A stretch of DNA of 64,000 nucleotides from Dendrolimus kikuchii (Eukaryota; Arthropoda; Insecta; Lepidoptera; Lasiocampidae), in the NCBI GenBank assembly GCA_019925095.2, contig CM034414.1:5810001-5874000 (forward strand), given 5' to 3'. Position numbers and translations under genes: made by a program. Under the pieces are notes generated by a model. That model made no database searches and had not been told where the DNA came from. It was given only the letters and a program-made list of their open reading frames with translations. Below are positions 35,070 to 45,022 of this stretch, one piece after another. Each line of letters starts with the position of its first letter. The stretch's first letter is position 1.

Positions 35070-38000
35070 GACGTTGTAGAGCTAGGGGGGTAAGGGGTGT
35101 GCGAAATCCAACTAGCAACCCAAACGTCAACCTCACCTGCCCGCGGTACTCCCTGCCGCCAACTAACGAGGCTCTGACGACCGATCGATGGCGGTATAAC
35201 CATCAACAGAAATCCGGCTTACATAAATCCCCTGATCGGACTCGGGCAGCAGCGTCTCCGATGCGAGTAAGCCGGTACTGCGGTCACCAACCCGCATGCC
35301 AAGCGTGGTGACTATGGCATTTCCCCCAAACATGAAACGCAAACATAGACCATGGCCCTTAGTTCCCGGCGGCCCCGCTAGTCCCGGCTACGGCAGCGGT
35401 CGGGGTAACTACGGGGAGGAGGGTGCTAGAAATCTCCGGGTTACGGGAGGCTGCCAACGTAACCAACTGACACTGGCAACGTACAATGGACGCACGATCA
35501 GGCTGGATAATCACCTCGCGGAATTGGAAGTAGAGTTAAGTCATATCAAATGGCACATTCTAGGGTTATCTGAAGTCCGAAGAGAGGGGGAGGATACTAT
35601 AACCCTGGAGTCCGGGCACTTGCTCTACTTCCGAGAAGGTGATAAGGCCTCCCAGGGTGGTGTCGGTTTTCTTGTCAACAAGTCCCTCGTTAACAACGTT
35701 GTGGAAGTCAGCAGTGTGTCGAACCGGGTAGCGTACCTAGTACTAAAACTCACCAACAGGTACTCCCTGAAGGTGATACAGGTATATGCGCCGACCTCGG
35801 CACACCCTGACGAGGAGGTTGAGGCCATGTATGAGGATATCACTAAAGCCATACATGGGACGACCTCCGCACACTACAACGTTGTTATGGGGGACTTCAA
35901 CGCCAAAGTGGGAGTACAAGAATGCGACGAACCGAAAATCGGACCTTATGGCTTGGGGCGCCGAAATCACAGGGGGCAAATGCTGGTCAACTTCCTCGAA
36001 ATGCAGGGGCTCTTCTTGATGAATTCGTTCTACAAGAAGAAGCTCCAAAGGAGGTGGACCTGGCAGAGCCCCGATACTGTGACAAAGAACGAGATAGACT
36101 TTATCATGGCGGACAAGAAGCACATATTTAGAGATGTCTCAGTGGTCAACAGGTTTAATACCGGCAGTGACCACCGACTTGTACGAGGCACTCTAAATAT
36201 CGACTTCAAAGCTGAAAGACTCCGCCTGATAAAGTCTAATCTCCGACCTACGCCGCCCCAGATTATCTTAGGGTCCGAACAGTTCCAGCTGGAACTGCAA
36301 AATCGGTTCGAATCGCTGGAAACCACTGGCGATGTTGACGAGATAACCGACAACGTGGTGAAAACAATGCGAGAGCTGGGCCGAAGGCACTTTCCACCTA
36401 TGCGAAGAAGCAAACGCTCTGAACTCTCCACCGAAACCTTGGATCTCATGAGGATGAGACGTGAGATGCCATCTACTCTTTTTGCCTCACCGGAGCATAG
36501 GGCTCTCTCTAAACGGATAAGAAAACTTGTAAGACGGGACCTCCGCTGCTCAAACACGCGAGCCATTCAGGCTGCTATAGAGCAGAATAGGGGGTCCAAA
36601 GTTTTCTTAAAACCATTGGGGAGAAGCCATCTTGCAAAAGTGAGGACAGCAGATGGCAGGGAGCTTACGTCTCACTCTGAGATCCTAGCGGAGGTGGAAC
36701 GGTTCTACGGGCGATTGTATTCTTCGCGGGCGGAAAGACCTTCGGTTCAAGGCGCTAATGATCCACGTGCACCACTCACGCGCCACTATACGGAAGATAT
36801 CCCGGAGGTCGACATTGGCGAGATTAGGACGGCACTCGGGCAACTTAAAAATGGCAGGGCTCCGGGGGACGACGGTATTACAACTGAGCTCCTCAAAGCG
36901 GGAGGGATCCCAATCCTGAAGGCTTTAGCGGAGCTCTTTAATTCCGTTATCCTCCGGGGCACTGTGCCAAGGGCGTGGACCAAGAGTGCGGTGGTCTTGT
37001 TCTTCAAGAAGGGTGATAAGACCCTCTTGAAGAACTATAGACCCATCTCACTCTTGAGCCACGTCTACAAGTTGTTTTCGAGGGTCATCACGAATCGTCT
37101 CGCCAGAAGACTTGACGAGTTCCAACCACCGGAACAGGCTGGGTTTCGAAAAGGCTACAGCACCGTAGACCACATCCATACTGTTCGGCAGATTATACAG
37201 AAGACCGAGGAGTATAATCAGCCGCTGTGTATGGCATTTGTGGACTACGAAAAAGCCTTCGACTCTATCGAAACTTGGGCTGTTCTAGAGTCTCTGCAGA
37301 GATGCCGTATCGATTGGCGATACATCGAGGTGTTGAGATGTCTGTATGATGCCGCAACGATGACCGTTCAGATCCAGGACCGGAGGGCGAAGCCTATACC
37401 TCTACGTCGCGGGGTGAGACAGGGGGATGTCATATCCCCGAAACTGTTCACCAACGCGATGGAGGATGTCTTCAAAACTCTGGAATGGAATGAACGGGGC
37501 ATCAACATCAACGGCGAGCGCATCTCCCACCTACGTTTCGCTGATGATATTGTCGTCTTTGCAGAGACGTTGGAGGGACTTACCGACATGCTGAACAGCC
37601 TGAATGAATCCTCCCGACGGGTCGGTCTCGGCATGAATTTGGACAAGACGAAAGTCATGTTCAACGAACATGTCATGCCGAGACCGGTAAACGTCGATGG
37701 TTCCCCTCTTGAGGTTGTGCAGGAATATGTATACCTTGGACAAAAGATCCAGGTAGGCAAACACGGCCTCGAGAGGGAAGCCAATAGGAGGATCCAGTTA
37801 GGTTGGGCAGCATTCGGTAATCTTCGACATGTCTTCTCGTCGACCATTCCGCAATGCTTGAAGACGAAAGTCTTCGAGCAGTGCGTCCTACCCATCATGA
37901 CATATGGTGCCGAGACATGGACACTGACAGCGGGACTGGTCCACAAATTCAAAGTCGCTCAACGGGCTATGGAGCGAGCTATGTTAGGTGTTTCTCTTAT

Positions 38001-38320
38001 GGATAAAATCAGAAATGAGGACATCCGTAAGAGAACGAAGGTAACTGACATAGCTCGCAAAATTAGCAAGTTGAAGTGGCAGTGGGCCGGTCACGTCTGT
38101 CGCAGGACCGACGGCCGATGGAGCAAACGAGTCCTGGAGTGGAGACCACGTCTCGGCAAACGTAGCGTAGGACGCCCTCCAGCCCGGTGGTCTGACGACC
38201 TGCGCAAGATCGCCGGCAGGGGCTGGATGAGGAAGACGGGAGACCGGGATATGTGGCGCGTACTTGGGGAGGCCTACGTCCAGCAGTGGACTGAGAGTGG
38301 CTGAAGAAGAAGAAGAAGAA
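35070..38320 (+). mobile_element. RTE-clade LINE, apparently full length
   Basis: A roughly 230-bp 5' leader, one open 1002-codon ORF and an immediate (GAA)n tail (38303-38320). RTE elements typically have one long EN-RT ORF, a tiny 3' UTR and a microsatellite tail. No target duplication can be matched between its two edges. The right edge is joined to the inside of ACS exon 8, and the left edge to intron 6, about 50-60 bases past the exon 6 donor. Confidence 0.85.
35296..38304 (+). CDS. RTE LINE endonuclease-reverse transcriptase
   Basis: A 1002-residue protein without stops. An apurinic-type endonuclease occupies roughly residues 50-300: TLATYNGRT, LGLSEVRREGED, GDFNAKVG near 198, NEIDFIM and SDHRLVRG near 291. 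The RT lies at about 500-790: NGRAPGDDGITTELLK, NYRPISLLSHVYKLFSRVI, GFRKGYSTVDHI, FVDYEKAFDSI near 649, GVRQGDVISPKLFTNAMEDV and the catalytic FADD near 747. The C-terminal segment has WQWAGHVCRR and GRPPARWSDDLRK typical of RTE proteins. All catalytic motifs look intact, so the copy is young and may be retrotransposition-competent. The start was taken as the first Met of the open frame; the next Met comes five codons on, so it is uncertain. Confidence 0.9.
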   Translation: MPSVVTMAFPPNMKRKHRPWPLVPGGPASPGYGSGRGNYGEEGARNLRVTGGCQRNQLTLATYNGRTIRLDNHLAELEVELSHIKWHILGLSEVRREGEDTITLESGHLLYFREGDKASQGGVGFLVNKSLVNNVVEVSSVSNRVAYLVLKLTNRYSLKVIQVYAPTSAHPDEEVEAMYEDITKAIHGTTSAHYNVVMGDFNAKVGVQECDEPKIGPYGLGRRNHRGQMLVNFLEMQGLFLMNSFYKKKLQRRWTWQSPDTVTKNEIDFIMADKKHIFRDVSVVNRFNTGSDHRLVRGTLNIDFKAERLRLIKSNLRPTPPQIILGSEQFQLELQNRFESLETTGDVDEITDNVVKTMRELGRRHFPPMRRSKRSELSTETLDLMRMRREMPSTLFASPEHRALSKRIRKLVRRDLRCSNTRAIQAAIEQNRGSKVFLKPLGRSHLAKVRTADGRELTSHSEILAEVERFYGRLYSSRAERPSVQGANDPRAPLTRHYTEDIPEVDIGEIRTALGQLKNGRAPGDDGITTELLKAGGIPILKALAELFNSVILRGTVPRAWTKSAVVLFFKKGDKTLLKNYRPISLLSHVYKLFSRVITNRLARRLDEFQPPEQAGFRKGYSTVDHIHTVRQIIQKTEEYNQPLCMAFVDYEKAFDSIETWAVLESLQRCRIDWRYIEVLRCLYDAATMTVQIQDRRAKPIPLRRGVRQGDVISPKLFTNAMEDVFKTLEWNERGININGERISHLRFADDIVVFAETLEGLTDMLNSLNESSRRVGLGMNLDKTKVMFNEHVMPRPVNVDGSPLEVVQEYVYLGQKIQVGKHGLEREANRRIQLGWAAFGNLRHVFSSTIPQCLKTKVFEQCVLPIMTYGAETWTLTAGLVHKFKVAQRAMERAMLGVSLMDKIRNEDIRKRTKVTDIARKISKLKWQWAGHVCRRTDGRWSKRVLEWRPRLGKRSVGRPPARWSDDLRKIAGRGWMRKTGDRDMWRVLGEAYVQQWTESG

Positions 38321-38581
38321 CGAAAACTCGAAAACTTCTTGGACCGAACCAGCAAGGGGAGATATGTGCGAAGGGAGATGTCCTCATGAAAGGATACTTT
38401 GGCAAACCCCGAAGCGATGCGTTCGATAATGAAGACTTCTATAATACTGGTGATGTGGGCTACTACGACGAACAGCGACGGTTTTACATCACCGATAGAC
38501 TCAAGGAGTTGATAAAATATAAAGGGTTTCAGGTTAGTAGAATTCGGTACCTATATTCTTCAAAATCATAATAGGGCTGGT

Positions 38582-39063
38582 TTTTTTTTATTGGACTTGA
38601 CTTTATGTTGTTGGTCCGAAGACCTTACAACTTTACCGGGGTTTTTGGGGCGAGTGCCTTCGCGAAGCGAAGGCGCTCGAGCCCGGGGGGGGAACTTGCT
38701 TGAGGGAGCTCCCTAAGGAGTTTTACCTCGGCTGGACTGTTGCCATGAGAGGGGGATGAATTTAATGATGCCCACCATAGGGCGACACAAAGCACTAATT
38801 GAGAACGGGCGACGGGTAATATAAAGCCCGAGGGGAAGGATTCCGGCGGGCCGGGATTGGTGGTTTGCGGCGGCCTACGCTATCTTACTGCCGTTTCGCA
38901 ACGTGTTATGGCTGGGAGAGAAGAAACGGCGAAAGAAACTTCCCAGCAACACGCCTAGTCTATCCTGTGGGGGGGCTATGTCTCCTAGCGTCCCTCGCAG
39001 GGACGTGGAGAGATCTTGATTGGCGGCGCCTGAGACGCCGCCGTCTGTGTCTGTCTGTCCGTG
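38582..39063 (-). mobile_element. Jockey LINE, 5'-truncated copy
   Basis: Nearly the same as the 3' end of the Jockey element at 44655-45115 (GTCCGAAGACCTTACAACTT, CGCGAAGCGAAGGCGCTCGA). The T-run at its left is the poly-A tail of a minus-strand insertion. The 12-bp repeat AATAGGGCTGGT at 38570-38581 and 39064-39075 is its target duplication. Lies in an ACS copy A intron. Confidence 0.9.
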
Positions 39064-39084
39064 AATAGGGCTGGTGCCTATCTC

Positions 39085-39150
39085 CGATAACATATGTCAA
39101 AATAATTAATTTCAAAACAAGCGTGAACGAAGTCGCAGGCATATCCTAGT
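39085..39150 (+). repeat. Helitron-like 3' end scrap
   Basis: GTGAACGAAGTCGCAGGCAT then CCTAG before T; only the end of the family seen at 9670-10043. Confidence 0.4.
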
Positions 39151-39625
39151 ATGTCATAAAAAAAATCCAAGAATTAATGGAGTTAGTACCTAACAGAACA
39201 AGAATGAAAAGGCGTCCTAAATGACAGAAATGTGCTGAAAAAAGAAAGTATAACACAAGTGTGTTAAGTTCAAGTTACACAATCTCATCTAACATCCCTA
39301 ACTACAGATCCCACCAGCAGAACTTGAAGCGGTCCTCCTACAGCATGAGGCTGTCAAGGACGCTGGCGTGATTGGGATTAAGGATAAATCAGCAGGTGAA
39401 GTGCCTTTGGCATTTGTCGTGTTGCAACCTGAAAAGTCTGCTAGTGAGCAAGACATAAAGGACTTCATTGCTGAACGGGTAAGAACAGAAAATAACTTTG
39501 ATTCTGTAAGAAATCTATACCTGGATTGTTTTAAATTGCGAAGCTGTCAAACAGGTTCACAGACTCACGCATATCTATATGCATGCAGGAGTTCCTTTGA
39601 CTTTACAAATATCTATATTTGTAAA

Positions 39626-39955
39626 GAGAGTTGGTCTGAAAGAGAGTGTCGGGGTGAAGGTAAGGAAAGGAATGCTCCGGTGGTTCGGGCATGTGGAAAG
39701 AATGCATGATGAAAGAATGACTAAACAGATATACAATGCAAAAGTGGATGGATGCAGAAGTCGTGGAAGGCCACGACACACCTTCCATGATCAAATCGAT
39801 CGTGTACTAGCAGAAGGTGATGTCAGGAGCTTTAAGAACAGACGAGCGTGCATGTCAAGAGTTATGAATGTCAAAGAAGCAAGTGAAGTGTGTAAGAATA
39901 AGCCTAAATGGCGCTCTATTGGTCGTGGGAACTGGCGTGAAGTTATGTATGTATG
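39626..39955 (+). mobile_element. (ATGT)n-tailed RTE-like retroposon, longest copy
   Basis: 330 bp, reading VGLKESVGVKVRKGMLRWFG to the family C-terminus (with the last codons altered by a small deletion before AACTGGCGTGA) and the ATGT tail. TATATTTGTAAA at 39614-39625 and 39956-39967 is a 12-bp target duplication. In the last intron of ACS copy A. Confidence 0.9.
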
Positions 39956-40065
39956 TATATTTGTAAAATCAAAGATGTTATCAGCGAACTGCAGAATTTA
40001 AAGGAAATTCGAGCCAATTTTTTTTGTAAATAAAACCACTCTATTTATGACATTAATGTTTGTAT

Positions 40066-40372
40066 CCGTGCAGGAACGGAAATGGAATACAATTTCCTGC
40101 GTTGGGGCGGCCTGTCATAAGAGATGACAAAACAACCCACAGCGAGGTGGTAGGTCATTTGCTCGACTGGATGACTACCACCCCTGGTCTAAAGTGTGTC
40201 GCCATAACAACCTTGAGCAGTGTTCCGGCATTAGTGACCAGGTTCCAGTCTCCCTTAAGAGAGCAGCAGCGCATTTGTAGCACCTTTGGCATTGCAAATG
40301 TCCATAGGGCTTTCCATCAAGTGGGCCGTCTTCCTGTCTGCTGAACTCCTGCAATAAAAATAATAGTAATAT
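40066..40372 (+). mobile_element. SINE-like family S1, near full-length
   Basis: TCCGTGCAGGAACGGAAATG to CTCCTGCAATAAAAATAATA, with 13 bases of the CGATGGTAACCG segment deleted (CCATAGGGCTTTCCATC). Ends 40 bp before the last ACS exon. Confidence 0.8.
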
Positions 40373-40647
40373 AAAAAACAATGTATGTAATTTGAAAGTA
40401 TTGCATTGCAGTTATCAAATCCGAAACAACTGCGTGGTGGAGTCAAGTTCGTGGAGCAGATACCCAAGAGTCCAAGCGGAAAGATACTTCGGAAAGAACT
40501 GAGGAAAATGGCCAAATCTGGAAGAAGCAAGCTTTAAACTTTTTCTGTCGATGTTTACTTTCTTTGCCAATTTTTTTATTTATTTACTTACCCCGTTATT
40601 TATAATAGTCATACGATGTATCTCTATAATCTTACCTAAGTACTACT

Positions 40648-40802
40648 ACATACATGCGGGGTAGGCACGAACAACAGAGTGCCATTTAGGTTTATTCTTA
40701 CACACTTCACTTGCCTCTTTGACATTCATAACTCTTGTCATGCAAGCTCGTCTGTTCTTAAGGCTCCTGACATCACCTTCTGCTAGTACACGATCAATTT
40801 GA
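40648..40802 (-). mobile_element. (ATGT)n-tailed retroposon
   Basis: Inverse 3' end of the family. TAAGTACTACT at 40637-40647 and 40803-40813 is the target duplication. The tail is very short here (ACATACAT) and the AACTTCACGCCAGTTCCCTT segment is missing. Confidence 0.8.
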
Positions 40803-40860
40803 TAAGTACTACTCATGTTTATAAACTTACCTAAGTAAAACGTGAATATTTGTGAATACT

Positions 40861-41340
40861 AGGATATGCCCGCAACTTCATCCACGCTTGACGTGGAAAT
40901 TCCTGCGGCAATCCCGGGACGTATAGTACCGTAGCATTTAAAAAAGAACATAAGCTATCATTTCAGTGAAAACTGTCGAAATAAGCTAATTTTTACGCAC
41001 AAACCGCTCCCAGGAAAATTCCCGCGGGATTCCCAACATAAAAACATCACACATTTTATTACATAAAATTTCCTAGCGATCGGTAAAAAAAATCACGTTG
41101 GTATTCAGTTTTTTTTTAATATGGCTATTTGAAATAATTCCCAGAAAAAATCACGAGGGAATCCCAGGATAAAAAGTAGCGCAGATTTTAAGCCTAACAA
41201 CTTGCTGTCGGTCAGCGAGAAACCGCATCAAAATCGGTTTAGTAATTTTTACGTGAATCCCGTACAAACACACAAACCGACATAAAGACAACAAATAAAA
41301 AAAAAATTGCATTGTGTTCTCTATGATTTATATAGTGTAT
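40861..41340 (-). mobile_element. Helitron-like element, inverse copy
   Basis: CTAGGATATGCCCGCAACTT is the inverted 3' end; CCAGGAAAATTCCCGCGGGA and AACCGCATCAAAATCGGTTT match the family at 9670-10043 and 24825-25507. Confidence 0.5.
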
Positions 41341-41530
41341 TCCAGTTGTTTTTTTAATAGCTTAATTTTGCAGATACGGCATTTTTAGAATTTTATAACA
41401 ATATAGATTCGCATAAATTATACATTATAATTAAACATTAATTATAATTGTCAATTGTGTAATAATTAAATAATAATACTACCGCTATGCTATATAATAA
41501 TAATAATAAATAACCCAATGTTATGCAGTA

Positions 41531-41840
41531 TCCGTGCAGGAACAGAGAAAGAATAAAATTTCCTGCGGCCGAGCGGCCTGTCGTAAGAAGCGACTAAACA
41601 ACCCTCAGCCAGGTGGTAGGGTATTTGCCCGTCTGGATGGCTACCACCCCTGGTTTAAGGTATGCCACCATAACAAACTTGACTTGTGTTCCAGCATTAG
41701 TGACTAGATTCAGTCTCCCTTAAGAGAGCAGCAGCGCATTTGTAGCACTTTTGGTGTTGCAAGTGTCCATAGGCGATGGTAACCGATTTCCATCAGGTGG
41801 GCCGTCTCCCTGTCTACTGAACTCATGCAATAAAAAAAAA
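41531..41840 (+). mobile_element. SINE-like family S1, near full-length
   Basis: Complete layout from TCCGTGCAGGAACAGAGAAA to an AATAAAAAAAAA tail. Confidence 0.85.
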
Positions 41841-42229
41841 TTGATCCGTCTAATGTCAGTATTACGGTCTCTCGTCCGAAGCAATGTTATATACTCTGGA
41901 GTACAGGATACCCACCTTGTGGGGGCGTAGAGGCCAAAGGCCCTGAATAGAAATACGGAAAGGCGGTGAAAGAATGTAGTCACGTCGTTATTATCCACGA
42001 TTCAAATTTAGCAGATCAAAACGGTACTCACGGTTGTCCAGTCGCTAAGTTGCCTTTACCAGGCCTGGTATGATGATCTGAAGGGGCAGCATACCACTCG
42101 CGGGGAGGCTTTTGGCTTAATGAAGCCGCGCGCACGACACTGGTCTTTTTTTAGAAGATGATAATCATTAATGAGCTTTCGTAAGAGAGTAATATGTTCA
42201 TTGGTCAGTAAACGTCGCGTGGTGCAATA

Positions 42230-42840
42230 TATTTAAGCAGGGCTCCAGGCGACCGCGATGTGGAGCGCGGGGGGGGGGGACAATACCGGAGCACGTTTAT
42301 CCACCTTTCTTTGAATCAGGGAAAATTACTAAGTGTCCCAAACACACCAAGACCTGGTTTTTCGTCCGTCACATCATGGCAGGGCTTCGGGAAAGCGGAG
42401 GCTCGACCAATTCCGCGTGCACTGGCAGACCGGGGTCAATGGCCTCATCCAGTGCCGGGGGAAACCAAGCCCCTGGACCCTCATTCTCTCCTTGTGCTCG
42501 GGGCGGTTTGAAACACGCCAAATGGGAGGAGAGATGAGCGCACGCAAAACACGACTAGCTCTCCTGTCGATGGCATTATTGAAGAGGGCGAATCCTTCCT
42601 CAGGTACCAGTGCCGCCCGATCACGACTGTCGAAGGTCGAAATCCGCCCTCCGGCATGTTCTCTTTTGGCAGGAGTGGAGCAAACTCTTACGCTCACGCT
42701 TCCCGCTCCACCTCTTCCTTAGCGAGCATGACACGCTCGCAGAAGGAGGAGACGGCGTCCCATCCGGGTTTGCTCCCAATCGTGGAACAAACCACGGCCG
42801 GGAGCTAATTTCAATATCCTACGATAAGGTAACAGGATGA
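42230..42840. other. GC-rich unassigned segment
   Basis: GC-rich block with overlapping ORFs on both strands (for example 42374-42697 minus) and a run of nine G. The minus-strand text has a retroelement gag/UTR feel, but no zinc knuckle or RT motif is visible. Confidence 0.35.
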
Positions 42841-43147
42841 ATAATAAGATAAGAAACAAGCATTCCAGATAAAAGGAACCACACTGAGTCTCATTATCAT
42901 TTATATTACGTTCATTATTATATAAATTGTTTCTACGTGATATGCGATATCTTATATGCACGAAGATATTAAAATGAGACCTTGGCCACGATAGCAAGTT
43001 GTAAATATCTAGATTTCAAACGCTTTACATAACAATGATAAACGGTTTTTTTTGTCAATATATCTAGACCTGATTCACATTTTTAACTAGTTTCGTAGTC
43101 ACTTGTGCTAGCTCCTTATCATCGTTTACAAAGAAATCTTTTTTTGT

Positions 43148-43414
43148 TTATTGCAGAAGTTTAGCAGACAGGCAGATGGCCCTCTTGATGGAAAGCGGTT
43201 TCAAATGCGCTGCTGCTCTCTTAAGGGAGACTGAAACCTGGTCAGTAATGCCGGAACGCAACTCAAGGTTGTTATGACGACATACTCCAGACCAGCGGTG
43301 GTAGCCATCCAGTCGGGAAAATGCCCTACCACCTGGCTGTGGGTTGTTTTGTCGCCTCTTACGACAGGCCGCCCGGTCACAGGAATTGTATTCTTTCTCC
43401 GTCCCTGCACGGAT
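43148..43414 (-). mobile_element. SINE-like family S1, internally deleted
   Basis: Inverse S1 from TTATTGCAGAAGTTTAGCAG to CTGCACGGATA. The sequence jumps from GGAAAGCGGTTT to CAAATGCGCTGCTG, losing about 37 bases. Confidence 0.8.
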
Positions 43415-43496
43415 AGAAATCATCTACTTATTCGGTAATTTATTCTCTGTCTCTTCTTTCACCTTCTAATTTATTTAGGGTCGGCACGATATGACT

Positions 43497-43565
43497 TCGT
43501 CGTCTATTATGACAGGTCACCTGGCGCCAGGAATTAGTATTTTTTTTCTCCGTCCTTGCATGCAG
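43497..43565 (-). repeat. SINE-like family S1 head fragment
   Basis: TATGACAGGTCACCTGGCGC and TTTCTCCGTCCTTGCA match the inverted head of S1. Confidence 0.45.
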
Positions 43566-43569
43566 TGCC

Positions 43570-44650
43570 GGATTTAGAAGTGAGTGGTCACCCGGAGCGC
43601 TGAAGCCTATAGAATGATGCTCCAGCTTTATTTCCGATGTGTAAGCTATATATTACTGTGAAGTGTCGTCAAAATCCGTTTAGTAGTTTTTGTGTAGGAG
43701 AGTGACAGTCATGCATCCATAAATTCTCACAATCTTTCACGTTTGTAACCCGGGGCGCATAGATTTTTTTTAATCCCTTCCAGCGGACGGACAAGGTTGT
43801 CCAGCTTTCTTTGTCTGTGGGTTTTTTATGTTTTATTTTTATTTATTACTTATATTTTTCTTTTTTTATTCTTTTCTTTTTGAGCTTTTTAATTACATTT
43901 TTTTTTTAATGAACACTTAAATCTATTACTTCGGGTCCTTGTTCTAATATAACATCCTTCTTTCTTAACCTAGATATTCTACTTTCCTATTCATGCTATG
44001 AATTGGTTACTATTGCTCGCCTAGATGGTTAAGGCCAGCTCTGTTTGCACAAGAAATGAAATGTGTGATTTCGAGCAGCCACAAAAACTCTAGTTAGGGA
44101 TCAGTCAGGAACCTGCAATGTAACTCATAGGTCCTCAAAGTGGTCTATTTGGACTCCTGGGGTGCCCATCGAACTGCAGGGGTCCACGTCAACAAAAATA
44201 AAATGTGGGGGTCCGCGTGCAAACAGGGGTCTACAATATTCAATTTCATTTAAACAAGTCGTGACGATATTTTTAACTTTCTATTAAGGAAAATATTCAA
44301 AATGGCGGCCAATGCAGACGAAATTTGATTTTTAAGTTTAACGTTAAAGCATTCCTTCTCAAACAAGCATATTATTCAGTTGACGATTATTTCTGTGTTT
44401 AAATATTAATATGACTATATAAAAATGCCTTCCTATTGACATGATATTTTGTAAAATTAATAATATTGTAAATTTGAAATTTTTATAATGGTAATTATGA
44501 TTAGGTATTTATATTCAGACACAAAATATTTTTGTTAATGAATTAATATAAATAAATAATAAATTGTTTTTTTTTACATAATCCCATTTCTTTTTTATTT
44601 ATTTGATGATGATTTAATGGTGCAGAGGCTTACCGAGCACGGTTGCTTTG
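43570..44650. other. AT-rich intergenic sequence
   Basis: A Helitron-like scrap near 43655-43700 (TCGTCAAAATCCGTTTAGTA) and a hAT-like GGGGTCCACGTC/GGGGTCTAC stretch at 44135-44235. No gene seen. Confidence 0.45.
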
Positions 44651-45022
44651 GTTTTTTTATTGGACTTGACTTTATGTTGTTGGTCCGAAGACCTTACAAC
44701 TTTACCGGGGTCTTTGGGGCGAGTGCCTTCGCGAAGCGAAGGCGCTCGAGCCCGGGGGGCAACTTGCTCGAGGGAGCTCCCTAAGGAGTTTTACCTCGGC
44801 TGGACTGTTGCCATGAATGGGGAATGAATTTAATGATGCCCACCATAGGGCGACACAAAATACTAATTGAGAACGGGCGACGGGTAATATAAAGCCCGAA
44901 GGGAAGGATCACGGCGGGCCGGGATCGGTGGTTTGCGGTGGCCTACGCTATCTTACTGCCGTTTCGCAACGTGTTATGGCTGGGAGAGAAGAAACGGCGA
45001 AAGAAACTTCCCAGCAACACGC

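Larger units (their letters stand above)
22366..40537 (+). pseudogene. Acyl-CoA/4-coumarate-CoA-ligase-like (ANL) gene, copy A, exon 7 lost to RTE insertion
   Basis: Exons 22366-22482, 26118-26325, 29485-29665, 31629-31778, 33018-33180, 34871-35010, 38320-38532 (5' end missing), 39308-39478 and 40412-40537 encode an adenylate-forming enzyme of the luciferase/4CL family. These enzymes activate a carboxylic acid as an acyl-AMP and then usually form a CoA thioester. Visible motifs are the AMP-binding signature YSSGTTGLPKGVMLTH in exon 4, TPWYHAMG in exon 5, YNTGDVGYYDEQRRFYITDR with KELIKYKGFQ in exon 8, and PKSPSGKILRKELR with the catalytic Lys in the last exon. The protein ends GRSKL, a canonical PTS1, so peroxisomal location is expected. 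The exon carrying the YGSSEAT motif in copy B is absent here and skipping it breaks the frame. Substrate unknown. Confidence 0.85.

Noticed and set aside
36030..36566. 178-codon minus-strand ORF
   Set aside because: Shadow of the RTE reverse-transcriptase frame.
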